From positions 62,001-126,000 of the forward strand of contig NZ_JSBN01000002.1 in NCBI RefSeq assembly GCF_000797515.1: 64,000 nucleotides of DNA, written 5' to 3'. The translations under genes and the position numbers were made by a program. Origin of the DNA: Sphingomonas sp. Ant H11 (GTDB lineage Bacteria; Pseudomonadota; Alphaproteobacteria; Sphingomonadales; Sphingomonadaceae). Below the pieces are notes generated by a model that was not told the DNA's origin, searched no databases, and saw nothing but the letters and a program-made list of their open reading frames with translations. Every line of letters starts with the position of its first letter. Within the stretch, counting starts at the first letter, position 1. Shown one piece after another: positions 28,211 to 37,657 of this stretch.

Positions 28211-29637
28211 GCGATGCTCTGACTGCACCCTCTGCTACTTTCGTTATCTTCGGCGCATTTGGGGACCTCGCCCGCCGATTGCTGATACCCGCGCTCGTTA
28301 ACCTCGCTCGGGCCGGCTTGCTGAATGAGGACATGGCGCTCGTCGGTGTCAGCCATCATGACAGCGACGACGAGCAGCTGCGCCAGGCGCTTGACGAATT
28401 CGTGAAGGACGATGCCAACTGGCCATGGCTCCGCAGTCGTATCCGCTATTTGAAGGGCGATTTCGCCGATTCGACTATGTATCAGGCTCTCGGCCGCCAA
28501 CTTACCGGGAACGCGATCTTCTACCTCGCCACAGCGCCGGCCTTCTTCGGTACCGTCGTAAATCAGCTCGGCGATGAAGGGCTGCTCAACGAGACCGATG
28601 GTTTCCGCCGCGTCGTGATCGAAAAACCGTTCGGGACCGACCTTGCCTCTGCACAGGCGCTGAACCGGCAAATCCTTTCCCGCGCCAGCGAGTCCCAGAT
28701 CTACCGGATCGATCATTTCCTTGGGAAGGAGACCGTGCAGAACATCATGGTCACACGCTTCGGCAACACCATGATGGAAGCCGTCTGGAACAACCGCTAC
28801 GTCGATCATGTCCAAATAACGGCGGCCGAGGCGGTGACCGTCGGCACCCGCGGCAGCTTCTACGATGCCACCGGCGCATTGCGCGACATGGTTCCCAATC
28901 ATCTCTTCCAGCTGCTGGCGCTGATAGCGATGGAGCCGCCGATCAGCTTCGATGCCGATGCGATCCGGACGGAGAAAGAGAAGGTCATTGCCGCCATCCG
29001 CCCGATCGACCCGACCGAGGCAATTCGCGGGCGCTATTGCTCCGGCGCCATCGCTGGCAAGGCCGTTTCCGCCTATCTCGATGAGCCCGACGTTGACCCT
29101 GCCAGCCGCACGGAGACCTTCGCCGCGCTCAAGTTGCACGTGGAGACGTGGCGGTGGTCGGGCGTGCCCTTCTATCTGCGCACCGGGAAGGCGCTGGCGA
29201 CCCGTGATACCGAGATCGTCGTCCAATTCCGCGACGTGCCGCTGGCGCTTTTCCAGGAGACGGTGGTGGACCGGCTGCCCCCCAACCGTCTTGTGGTGCA
29301 AATTCAGCCCGACGAGGGCATCAGCCTTGAGTTTGTGGTCAAGCGGCCTGGGCTCGTCGTGAACACTGCGCCGGTCGCCATGGATTTCCGCTACCGGGAC
29401 CATTTCGACGTGGGCCACCAGACCGGCTACGAAACTTTGCTCTATGACGTGCAATCGGGCGACCAGACGCTGTTTCAGCGTGCCGCGCAGATCGAAGGTG
29501 GCTGGCGCGCCGTGCAGCCGCTCCTCGATCTGTGGGCGCAAGGCACCCCCGAGGGATACGCCGCAGGCAGCGCCGGCCCCGAAAGTGCAGATGCGCTGAT
29601 GCACCGCGCGCATCGACGCTGGCATCACCTTGGATGA
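28207..29637 (+). CDS. zwf: glucose-6-phosphate 1-dehydrogenase
   Basis: First enzyme of the oxidative pentose phosphate and Entner-Doudoroff routes (476 residues), producing NADPH. The nucleotide site reads [19 protein letters not shown] (the usual GASGDLA has Phe in place of Ser), the catalytic motif is [20 protein letters not shown], and the C-terminal domain carries [20 protein letters not shown]. The start is ATG at 28207, in ATGA overlap with gnd; the frame is open further upstream inside gnd. The stop overlaps the next gene (ATGA). It is part of the operon 19926-31394. Confidence 0.96.
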   Translation: MSDALTAPSATFVIFGAFGDLARRLLIPALVNLARAGLLNEDMALVGVSHHDSDDEQLRQALDEFVKDDANWPWLRSRIRYLKGDFADSTMYQALGRQLTGNAIFYLATAPAFFGTVVNQLGDEGLLNETDGFRRVVIEKPFGTDLASAQALNRQILSRASESQIYRIDHFLGKETVQNIMVTRFGNTMMEAVWNNRYVDHVQITAAEAVTVGTRGSFYDATGALRDMVPNHLFQLLALIAMEPPISFDADAIRTEKEKVIAAIRPIDPTEAIRGRYCSGAIAGKAVSAYLDEPDVDPASRTETFAALKLHVETWRWSGVPFYLRTGKALATRDTEIVVQFRDVPLALFQETVVDRLPPNRLVVQIQPDEGISLEFVVKRPGLVVNTAPVAMDFRYRDHFDVGHQTGYETLLYDVQSGDQTLFQRAAQIEGGWRAVQPLLDLWAQGTPEGYAAGSAGPESADALMHRAHRRWHHLG

Positions 29638-30449
29638 GCGGCCCTATTCGCCTGATCGTCTCCGATATAGATGGCACGCTCCTCCGCCAGGACAAAAGCC
29701 TCTCCGACGGCGTGATCTCTGCGGTTGGAAGGGCCAGGACGGCTGGTATTGCGGTGAGCCTGATCAGTGCCCGCCCGCCCAGCGGCATGCTCTGGATCGC
29801 GAAACGGCTGGAGCTCACAGGCGTCATCGGTGCCTTCAACGGCGGCACGATCGTCCGGCCCGACGGGACTGTCGTTTCGGCAGATCAACTTGAGCCCGAA
29901 TGCGCCGCGCGAGCACTCGCCCTGCTTGAGCACCCGGCCGTCACGCCGTGGCTGTTCTCGGGTGGCCTCTGGTATGCCCAAGCAACCGACGATGTGTATG
30001 TTCCACGCGAGCGGCGCGCGGCAAGCATCGAGCCGATAATCAAGGACGACTTCGCGGCATTGCTCGCTCATCCCGACAAGATCGTCGGCGTCAGCGGTGA
30101 CCATGCATTGCTCGCGCGACTTGACGGCGAGATCGCGGCAGCGCTCGGACAGTTTGCGACTGTCGGCCGTTCGCAGCCTTACTATCTCGACATTACCGCT
30201 CCCCAGGCCAACAAGGGCGATGGCGTCGCCGCGCTGGCAGCCGCGATCGGCGTACCGCTCGCCAACGTTGCCGTGCTCGGCGACGAGCGTAATGACCTGC
30301 CGATGTTCGCGCGCGCCGGCCTCTCGATTGCGATGGGGCAGGGTCCCGATGCGGTCCGCTCCGCCGCTGACCAGGTGACCCTGTCGAACGAGGAGGACGG
30401 CGCTGCCCAAGCGATAGACAATATCATCCTGATGGAGGCTTCGAGATGA
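29634..30449 (+). CDS. HAD-family (Cof-type) sugar phosphatase
   Basis: A 271-residue haloacid-dehalogenase phosphatase with a large Cof-type cap. Motif I is LIVSDIDGTLLRQDKSLSDG, motif II follows with SLISARPPSG, the Lys of motif III lies in PQANKGDGVAALAAAIG, and motif IV is VAVLGDERNDLPMFARAG. These enzymes release phosphate from sugar phosphates in the cytoplasm. The operon context (zwf upstream) suggests a pentose or gluconate phosphate, but the substrate is not readable. Both ends overlap neighbours by ATGA, so it is translated with zwf and with the small gene after it. Confidence 0.88.
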   Translation: MSGPIRLIVSDIDGTLLRQDKSLSDGVISAVGRARTAGIAVSLISARPPSGMLWIAKRLELTGVIGAFNGGTIVRPDGTVVSADQLEPECAARALALLEHPAVTPWLFSGGLWYAQATDDVYVPRERRAASIEPIIKDDFAALLAHPDKIVGVSGDHALLARLDGEIAAALGQFATVGRSQPYYLDITAPQANKGDGVAALAAAIGVPLANVAVLGDERNDLPMFARAGLSIAMGQGPDAVRSAADQVTLSNEEDGAAQAIDNIILMEASR

Positions 30450-30652
30450 TCGAGCCTGGCCAAGAGCGGATCCGCCGCGACATCTTGGAAAAGTTCATCG
30501 CGTTCGGAGGGCCGTCAAAGCCGGCTATCGTGCAGGCGATCCTCGATACAACCGTCGCACCGGTTACCGTCCGCCTGAAGAATATCGAACCCGATCGCTC
30601 GAGCGCCGCCTATCCGCCGAGCGACAGCACCCTGATTGGAGTCCACCGATGA
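30446..30652 (+). CDS. small hypothetical protein in the sugar operon
   Basis: A 68-residue soluble protein (MIEPGQERIRRDILEKFIAF at the start) without signal peptide, membrane helix or Cys. It is joined by 4-base overlaps to both flanking HAD genes, which argues that it is translated. I do not recognise it. It could be the stump of a longer enzyme, since its middle (PSKPAIVQAILDTTVAPVTV) looks like a domain edge, or a small partner of the HAD proteins. Confidence 0.45.
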   Translation: MIEPGQERIRRDILEKFIAFGGPSKPAIVQAILDTTVAPVTVRLKNIEPDRSSAAYPPSDSTLIGVHR

Positions 30653-31394
30653 AGCGCCTTATCGCCTTCGACCTTGACGGCACCCTGGCCGAGAGCAAAC
30701 AGCCTATAGGCCAAGAAACGGCCGAGTTGCTTGCCAAGCTGCTTGATCTCGTCGGCGTCGCGGTGATCTCCGGTGGCGACTGGCCTCAGTTCGAAGCACA
30801 AGTCGTGTCGCGATTGCCCATCAGAGCTGACGTCCGTCAGTTATTCATCATGCCAACCACGGGCACCAAGCTCTACCGCTTCACGGATGCCTGGAAGCCG
30901 GTCTATGCTGATGTATTCGACCCCGACGAGCGCAGGCGCATTCTTCAGGCGTTTGAACTGGCCCCATGGGAAGTGGGCCTTCCGGACGAGAGGACATGGG
31001 GTGAGCGGATCGAGGACCGCGGGAGCAGATTACTTTCTCTGGACTTGGACAGGAGGCGCCGCTCGACGCAAAGAAAGCGTGGGATCCCGACTTCGCCAAG
31101 CGCAAGGCACTGCAGGCAGCGCTTCGATCACGACTGCCCGAGCTGTCCGTCAACGTGGGGGGATCAACCTCCATCGACATCACTCGCCAAGGCATCGACA
31201 AGGCTTATGGAATGCGCCGTCTTTCCGAGGAATCCGGCATTCCGCAGTCGGCTATGCTGTTCATGGGAGACGCGATCTATCCCGGTGGCAACGATGATCC
31301 CGTTCGCACAGCCGGAATCGACGTAATCCCCGTGCGAGACGTGGCGGAGACCCGGACCGCGATGATGGCAATTCTCGCTTGCCTCAAACCCTGA
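30649..31394 (+). pseudogene. HAD-family phosphatase, frameshifted
   Basis: A HAD phosphatase of about 248 residues, phosphomannomutase/sucrose-phosphatase-like in style. Motif I is LIAFDLDGTLAESKQPIGQE, then VISGGDWPQFEAQVVSRLP and IMPTTGTKLYRF. After ERIEDRGS the reading frame is lost. The continuation ITFSGLGQEAPLDAKKAWDP and the C-terminal motifs (VNVGGSTSIDITRQGIDKAY, LFMGDAIYPGGNDDPVRTAG) lie in a second frame ending at 31394. Restoring one base at about 31024-31028 rejoins them. A decayed relative of this gene lies at 51159-51578. It ends the long operon that starts at 19926; 139 bases follow before the converging GH130 gene. Confidence 0.8.
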
Positions 31395-31533
31395 TCCGAT
31401 TGCTATGGCATGGTATCCCCTGTGCACAGCCAACATCGCTAAACGACGCGCGGCCGCCCCGAATTGACGTTCGTCTTCCTTGAACGGCATCTACCGCTCG
31501 AACAGTCTGCAATTCCCAATCAGTTCGAGTGAC

Positions 31534-32823
31534 CTACTCCATCACACTTAGGAGGTTATCAATCGAGGCCGTAGCAAAGGCAGTGAAGCTATCGGCCACC
31601 CCATAGGGTAGTAACATCGTTCGATCGTGAACGATCACACCGCAGCTATAGACGACGTTGGGTACGTACCCGTCCCTCTCGTGCGGGCTCGGGGCCAGTA
31701 CCGGGCGCGGCGTGCGCGCCAGCAGCTTTGATGGGTCATTCTTGTCGAGCAGGCATGCGCCAATGCAATAGTTGCGGACCGTACCAACGCCGTGGGTCAT
31801 CACTAACCAGCCTTCGTCAATCTCGATCGGCGACCCGCAATTGCCCATCTGGACGAATTCCCAAGGGAATTTTGGTGTAATGAGCTTTTCGCCACCTGCC
31901 CAGTTAAGCAGTTCATCGGAGAAGTGAAGCCAGATGTTCTTGCTGTCCTGACGCCCAAGCATGGCGTATTTTCCCGCTATGCGGCGAGGGAAAAGGGCCA
32001 TGCCCTTTCCACTCGAGGCCTGGCCGGTCAGGACGCGCATCTCGAACGATCTAAAATCGGCCGTGCTCAGCAATTCCGATCGCACTTGGCCACCGCCGAA
32101 CGCTGTATATGTACCATGGTAGCTGATGCTGCCATCATCCTCGCAGAAGCGAACAAGGCGCGTATCCTCGATACCCTGCGTTTGGCTCGGCAGGACCGGG
32201 AAAAGCACTGTCTCCGAGATCGTGCGACTGCCGGCGCAACACAGGCGTGCTGCTATGCCCTCCCCTCTCCCGCATGTATCGATGAGGGGCGATACCGATG
32301 TCGGGCTGGGATCATCGACCAAAAGTGCGCCGCCAGGCGTCCAGGTGCCGGTGCGGAACGTCACGGAAGATACATGCCCCTCGCCGATGCCTCGCAGCGA
32401 CATCACGAAACGAAGCGTGCCCTCGGGCAGACCCGACTGGTCGGGATGGAGCACGGCGCTTGGGTTGAACAAGGCGGCGGCCTCATATGCAAATTCTTCG
32501 CTGCAGTAGGCGCCTATTAATCGCCGCTGCTTGGCGTTGATACGATCGGCACCCGCGATCCCGCTGGCGACTTCGTTGAACCGGCGAAGCAACATCGCAT
32601 CGACGTCGCGGTGGTTCTCGTCCAGGGATAGTGTGACGCCTTTCAGCTGACGCGCCAACTCAGCCTCATCGAGCGCCACGATCAGATCGACAGTCTCCTG
32701 GGTGCGGGACGTGCCGCCGTCGAAATCTCTGGGATAATTCGGCTCAAAAGGACGGACGACGGTGCGCGATGGATCGGGTCGAAGAACGCGATCATAGAAG
32801 TTTAGCTTTGCGCGTGCGGTCAT
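31534..32823 (-). CDS. GH130-family glycoside phosphorylase/hydrolase
   Basis: A 429-residue five-bladed beta-propeller enzyme of the GH130 type, whose members split beta-mannosides with phosphate or water. Typical parts are GIEDTRLVRFCEDDGSISYH with the catalytic Asp region, TAFGGGQVRSELLSTADF, LGRQDSKNIWLHFSDELLNW and the C-terminal RDGYVPNVVYSCGVIVHDRT. The start is ATG at 32823 (GGAG 9 bases before); the frame is open to 32946. It is probably the partner of the glycosyltransferase at 19926, as GH130 and GT4 genes pair in beta-mannan metabolism; the substrate is inferred. The 19-base TACGTA element at 32963 precedes it. Confidence 0.85.
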   Translation of the reverse strand: MTARAKLNFYDRVLRPDPSRTVVRPFEPNYPRDFDGGTSRTQETVDLIVALDEAELARQLKGVTLSLDENHRDVDAMLLRRFNEVASGIAGADRINAKQRRLIGAYCSEEFAYEAAALFNPSAVLHPDQSGLPEGTLRFVMSLRGIGEGHVSSVTFRTGTWTPGGALLVDDPSPTSVSPLIDTCGRGEGIAARLCCAGSRTISETVLFPVLPSQTQGIEDTRLVRFCEDDGSISYHGTYTAFGGGQVRSELLSTADFRSFEMRVLTGQASSGKGMALFPRRIAGKYAMLGRQDSKNIWLHFSDELLNWAGGEKLITPKFPWEFVQMGNCGSPIEIDEGWLVMTHGVGTVRNYCIGACLLDKNDPSKLLARTPRPVLAPSPHERDGYVPNVVYSCGVIVHDRTMLLPYGVADSFTAFATASIDNLLSVME

Positions 32824-32962
32824 GCTGGTCGGTCTCCATTCGAATAATCCGCGCAGATCAATAAAGGCGCGAGCGCCAATATCGCGAGCCCGTCCTGGGC
32901 CCGACATTCGCCCTCGGTGGATGGCACTGTCGCGTCGGTAGGGCATGGTGCCTTCGCGCCGA

Positions 32963-32981
32963 ATTGGGATTGTTACGTAGC
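32963..32981 (-). promoter_or_regulatory. TACGTA element, copy 1 of an identical 19-base pair
   Basis: The plus strand reads ATTGGGATTGTTACGTAGC; the same 19 bases recur at 37546-37564 before the aldehyde dehydrogenase gene, in the same orientation. On the transcribed strand the core is GCTACGTAAC. It lies 140 bases upstream of the GH130 ATG. The core resembles the GTAMGTAG consensus I recall for S. meliloti FixJ. Confidence 0.6.
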
Positions 32982-33057
32982 CATTTCAGTGCCGCGCGCA
33001 GCGCACCAGGGAAACGTGATGCCTGCGTTTGGCCTGCTCGATCGAATGCGCGATGTT

Positions 33058-34628
33058 CTAGCGGAATGCCTTGATCGCCGCGCTCAGATTGACCCTGGCA
33101 GATCGATCGTAGTGACTGACTGGCGGGATCTGCGCATCGATTCCGAGAAGCTGATAGACCGCCATTTGCGCGGCCCGCACCGAATATTCGACGGTGAAGA
33201 CGACATCTTCGGGTATTTCGACGAACTGACTGACAAAGGCGAGATTCCGCGTCGTTTCGGGAACCGGGAACGGCCGTTCGCCTTTCGAGCGCGGCATGAA
33301 CATGCTCGTAATATAGGGCATCCGGCAGGGGATGCAGTTTGCCGTTTCAAAGACTGTCATGTCGATATTGAGATGGCCACATAGCTCGATCAGAAGGTCC
33401 TCCCCACAGCAGGCTGACATCGCCTTTGGCACGAAATCGCCGATGCGATCGGGGTGCAGAGCATACCCCCAGAACACCCGGCTCGTCGCCGGCTGGTCGG
33501 GGAAATGCGGTTGATGCGCCAATACCACCGACATCAACCAGCGCGAATCCTTGAAGGTCACAAGTCCGCCCGTGCCCGCCACGTTTCCGGTGAAGGATTC
33601 CATATGGTCGAAGAAGCGCGTGTTTCCCTGCGTGACCGTGAACGATATCCAGCAAGATTCGGCGATCGAGCTATTGAAGGCGGCTGGGTTCCCAAAGCCG
33701 GGATGCTCCGCGGCGAGCTTCTCCCATAGGGCCCACCCGCCGCTGTCATGTTTCGTCCGATGCGGCGGCGCACTGGTCATGGATCCCAGGCTCGAGGCGT
33801 CGGTCATCGAACCGTTCTGAAAAAAGACGAGGTCTTCGGGTCCGACGTCAATGGCTTCGGCCGCTTCGCCGTGGCGCAGCAGGATGCGGCTGACCGCTGA
33901 CTTGCCGCCGATCGGGGCGAGGACGAGGTCTGTGACCAATGTGTCCCTGGCGAAATGGACGCCCCGTTCTTCGAGCCAGGCGGCCAGAGGACGGACCAGG
34001 GAATCATATTGGTTGTAGACCGTGCGCTTTACGCCCGCGAGCGTTTCGATCCTCGAGAATTCCTTGATGAAACGATGGAGGTAGCGCCTGAATTCGACCG
34101 CGCTGTGCCATGGCTGAAAGGCGAAGGTCGTTGCCCACATATACCAGAATTTGGTCTCGAAAAATGAAGGCGAGAGCCAATCGGTAATCCGTGTGGCGCC
34201 CAATCGCTCTTCACTGGCGACGGAAAGGCTGAGCAATTCCAGCCGGTCGTTCATCGAGAAGCCCATCGAGGTCACGTCGAGGATGGCACAATCGCGGTCG
34301 ATCAGGCGTGCCTTCGAATGCGATCGTACACGTTCGTTGAACGCGATCGTCTCCTCGAAGACGGTCAAGCCGGGATGTTCGAGCGAGGGGATCGTCTTGA
34401 ACAGACCCCAGGTGCATTCGTAATTATCCGTTGTCAGCATCCGGCCGCCGCGCATCGAATAGCCATCCGATGCGCTGCCGCGCCGTCGAGGCTGCCGCCA
34501 AGGATCGGAAGCATTTCATAGACGGTAATGTCGCTGCCCTTCAGGCCACCGTCGCGGATCAGGAAGGCCGCTGCGGCCAGGGAGCCGATGCCGCCGCCGA
34601 CAAGATACGCTTTTCTACCGCTTGCCAT
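33058..34628 (-). pseudogene. ohyA: oleate hydratase (MCRA family), frameshifted
   Basis: FAD-dependent hydration of oleate-type double bonds to 10-hydroxy fatty acid; about 523 residues when joined. The FAD-binding start KAYLVGGGIGSLAAAAFLIR and ITVYEMLPILGGSLDGA lie in the frame from 34628. The rest, from SMRGGRMLTTDNYECTWGLF (MCRA signature) to the C-terminus, lies in another frame ending at 33058. One base is missing near 34474-34482 (expected LDGAGSASDGYSMRGGRM). All other family blocks are intact, so an assembly error is likely. The start has GGAG 6 bases upstream. In bacteria this enzyme detoxifies free unsaturated fatty acids. Confidence 0.85.
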
Positions 34629-34640
34629 GTTGTTCTCCAC

Positions 34641-34658
34641 TGGCGCCAAGTGGCGCCA
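34641..34658. repeat. doubled TGGCGCCA palindrome
   Basis: TGGCGCCA occurs twice, separated by AG, so the 18 bases form both a direct and an inverted repeat. They lie 13-30 bases upstream of the oleate hydratase ATG at 34628. The arrangement looks like a repressor site (TetR-like regulators often use such dyads), but no regulator gene adjoins it. Confidence 0.45.
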
Positions 34659-34817
34659 TGATCGAAATGAGCCGGAGTCCCGGTCCGAGCGATGCCACTA
34701 TGCCGGGGGCCGACGGCGCGGCGGTTCTCACCAAAAGATCGGACCTGCCGGGACGATGTGGGCGCACGCACGGGTGGTTGGGCACAGGCGGGGCACACCG
34801 TCAGAGCATTCGCTTGG

Positions 34818-35855
34818 TCAGTGGGCGCCGCCCTCGAAATCGATCACGATCCGCCCCTCGATTTCACCATGATGCATGCGCGCGAAAATATCGTTGATGT
34901 TCTCCAGCGTGTCCGTCGTGACGGTCGCGCGAACCTTGCCCTCCGAGGCAAAATCAAGCGCTTCCTGCAGATCGAGCCGCGTGCCGACGATGGAGCCACG
35001 AACAGTGATCCCGTTCAGGACCGTGTCGAAAATCGACAGCGGAAAGTCGCCTGGCGGAAGCCCGTTCAACGCCACCGTGCCTCCCCGCCTGACCATGCCG
35101 AGTGCTTGCTGGAATGCGATCGGCGACACTGCTGTGACAAGTGCGCCATGGGCGCCACCGATCTCCTTCTTGATGAATGCGGCAGGGTCGACGTTGCGCG
35201 CGTTGACGGTGAGATCCGCGCCCAGTCGCTCCGCGAGCACGAGTTTGGCGTCGTCGATGTCGACGGCCACGACATTGAGCCCCATTGCCTTGGCATATTG
35301 CACGGCCATATGTCCGAGACCGCCGATGCCCGAGATCGCCACCCAATTACCGGGCCTCGTCTCGGTGACCTTCAGCCCCTTGTAGACCGTCACGCCGGCG
35401 CACAGGATCGGAGCGATGTCGATGAACCCGATATTGGCCGGCAGGTGACCGACATAATTGGGATCGGCAAGAACATATTCCGCAAAACTGCCATTCACCG
35501 AATAGCCGGTATTTTGCTGGGCCTCGCACAGGGTTTCCCATCCGCCGAGGCAATGAACGCAGTGCCCGCAGGCCGTGTAGAGCCAGGGGACGCCGACACG
35601 GTCGCCCTCTTTCACATAGGTCACGCCGCTACCTACCGCGACCACATGACCGACACCCTCATGGCCTGGGATGAAGGGCGGATTGGGCTTCACCGGCCAG
35701 TCTCCCTCGGCCGCATGAAGGTCGGTATGACAGACGCCGGTCGCCGCGATCTTCACCAGGATCTGGCCCGGGCCCGGCATCGTGACAGGCACTTCTTCGA
35801 TCACCAGCGGTTGGCCGAATTCGCGTACGACCGCGGCCTTCATTGTCTTGTTCAT
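34818..35855 (-). CDS. adhP: zinc-dependent alcohol dehydrogenase
   Basis: NAD-dependent, zinc-containing alcohol dehydrogenase of 345 residues (AdhP type, favouring ethanol). The catalytic zinc ligands are in [16 protein letters not shown] and [15 protein letters not shown]. The structural-zinc lobe shows four Cys ([15 protein letters not shown]). The Rossmann motif is [19 protein letters not shown]. The start has AGGA upstream. It is directly downstream (57 bases) of the acetaldehyde dehydrogenase gene on the same strand, giving an ethanol-acetaldehyde-acetate pair that can run either way with oxygen supply. Both genes would fall under the TACGTA element at 37546. Confidence 0.95.
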   Translation of the reverse strand: MNKTMKAAVVREFGQPLVIEEVPVTMPGPGQILVKIAATGVCHTDLHAAEGDWPVKPNPPFIPGHEGVGHVVAVGSGVTYVKEGDRVGVPWLYTACGHCVHCLGGWETLCEAQQNTGYSVNGSFAEYVLADPNYVGHLPANIGFIDIAPILCAGVTVYKGLKVTETRPGNWVAISGIGGLGHMAVQYAKAMGLNVVAVDIDDAKLVLAERLGADLTVNARNVDPAAFIKKEIGGAHGALVTAVSPIAFQQALGMVRRGGTVALNGLPPGDFPLSIFDTVLNGITVRGSIVGTRLDLQEALDFASEGKVRATVTTDTLENINDIFARMHHGEIEGRIVIDFEGGAH

Positions 35856-35912
35856 AGTGGAGTTCCTTGCGGTGACGGCCGCGCGGGTTAGCCGCAGCCG
35901 GAGTGAGCCGGG

Positions 35913-37432
35913 TCAAAAAAGGCCGAGGGACGTCTCGTCGTAGCTGACCAACAGATTCTTGGTCTGCTGATAGTGGTCGAGCATCATCTTGTGGTTTTCG
36001 CGCCCGAATCCGGAGGCCTTGTAACCTCCGAATGCCGCGTGCGCCGGGTAGGCATGGTAGCAATTGGTCCACACCCGGCCCGCCTCGATCGCGCGGCCCA
36101 GCCGATAGGCATCATTGCCGCTGCGGGTCCACACGCCGGCGCCCAATCCATAGATGGTGTCGTTGGCGATCGAGATCGCCTCTTCGACCGTCTTGAACGG
36201 CGTCACCGACAGGACCGGCCCAAAAATCTCCTCCTGGAAAATCCGCATCTTGTTGTTGCCGACAAACACGGTGGGCTCGACGAAGAAGCCGTCGTCGAAC
36301 TCGCCTCCCGGACGGCGCGCTGTCCCCCCGTCAGGCACTCGGCGCCTTCCTGCTTGCCGATGTCGATATAGCCCAGGATCTTGTGAAGCTGATCCTCCGA
36401 TGCCTGCGCGCCCATCTGCGTGAGCGGATCGAGCGGGTCGCCGACCCGGATCGCCCCGACGCGCGCGACCGCTCTTTCGACAAACCGATCGAAGATCGAT
36501 TCATGGACGAGCGCGCGCGAGGGGCAGGTGCAGACCTCGCCCTTGTTGAACGCGAACAGGGCGAAGCCTTCCAGTGCCTTGTCGAGGAAACTGTCGTCCT
36601 CGTTCATGACGTCTGCCAGAAAGATGTTCGGGGACTTTCCGCCCAGCTCCATCGTCTGCGGGATCAGATGCTCGGCGGCATAGCCCATGATCTGCCGGCC
36701 GGTCGTCGTTTCGCCGGTGAAGGACACTTTCGCAATCCGCGGATTGGCCGCAATCGCGCGCCCGACCGACGCGCCGGGTCCGGTCACGATATTTACCACC
36801 CCAGGCGGCAGGATATCGGCGGTCAGCTCGGCGAACAGCAGCAGCGAAAGAGGTGTCTGCGAGGCCGGCTTGATGACGGTGCAGTTGCCGGCCGCCAGCG
36901 CCGGGGCGATCTTCCATGCCGCCATCAGCAGCGGGAAATTCCACGGGATGATCTGCCCGACGACGCCCAGCGGTTCCCTGAAATGGTAGGCGATCGTCTT
37001 GTCGTCGATTGTCGAGATCGCCCCTTCTTCTGCGCGGACGCAGCCGGCAAAATAGCGGAAGTGGTCGATGGCCAGCGGCACATCGGCGCCGCGCGTTTCG
37101 CGGATCGGCTTGCCGTTGTCCATGGTCTCGGCAAGCGCGAGCAGCTCGAGATTCTCCTCGAGCCGGTCGGCCACGCAATTGAGGATCTTTGCGCGCTCGG
37201 CAGGGGCCATGCGCGCCCAGCCCTCCTTCGCCCGGTGAGCAGCGTCCAGCGCTGCCTCCACATCCTCTGGCGAAGACTTGGCGATCTCGGCCAGCTGCCG
37301 GCCGTTGATCGGACTATGGTCTGTAAAATATTCCCCGCGAATGGGTTCCACCCATCGGCCGCCAATGAAGTTGCCGTAGCGTGACGGTGCGTGACCCTTC
37401 GCCCGGACGGTGTCGATCGCTTGCTGGAACAT
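35913..37432 (-). pseudogene. acetaldehyde dehydrogenase (ExaC/AcoD type), frameshifted
   Basis: NAD-dependent oxidation of acetaldehyde to acetate; about 506 residues when joined. The N-terminal part to about residue 370 is intact, with the catalytic Glu in [12 protein letters not shown] and the nucleophile Cys in [16 protein letters not shown], a form typical of the acetaldehyde branch. At a run of six C (36324-36329) the frame slips. The remainder ([20 protein letters not shown] to the C-terminal [10 protein letters not shown]) is in the next frame, ending at 35913. One more base in that run restores the protein. A homopolymer miscall is the simplest cause. Confidence 0.88.
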
Positions 37433-37545
37433 GAAACGTCTCCGCTACACATGGCCGGGCCCCCAGGTGTGCGGCACCGCGAACCCGATATTCTCCCTCG
37501 CAGGAGGGCTGAGTTGGGGTGTGCGAGCTGACGACTTTGCGAAAT

Positions 37546-37564
37546 ATTGGGATTGTTACGTAGC
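37546..37564 (-). promoter_or_regulatory. TACGTA element, copy 2 of an identical 19-base pair
   Basis: Identical over 19 bases to 32963-32981 (ATTGGGATTGTTACGTAGC on the plus strand), 114 bases before the aldehyde dehydrogenase ATG. The flanks of the two copies differ after a few bases, so this is a conserved site rather than a duplicated segment. Confidence 0.6.
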
Positions 37565-37657
37565 TGCTGGGCGACCAATCCGAGGGCGGGATGATGCGCC
37601 GCGGATCGGACGCTAGAAGCAGTGTATCGGGGCCGAACGCCGACACCGGCGTCAACG

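Noticed and set aside
28120..29628. Minus-strand frame of 502 codons opposite zwf
   Set aside because: Antisense shadow; zwf carries the catalytic RIDHFLGKE motif.
31662..31669. GTACGTAC within the GH130 gene as a further FixJ-like site
   Set aside because: Lies inside coding sequence that spells the conserved GYVPNVVY segment; no promoter expected there.
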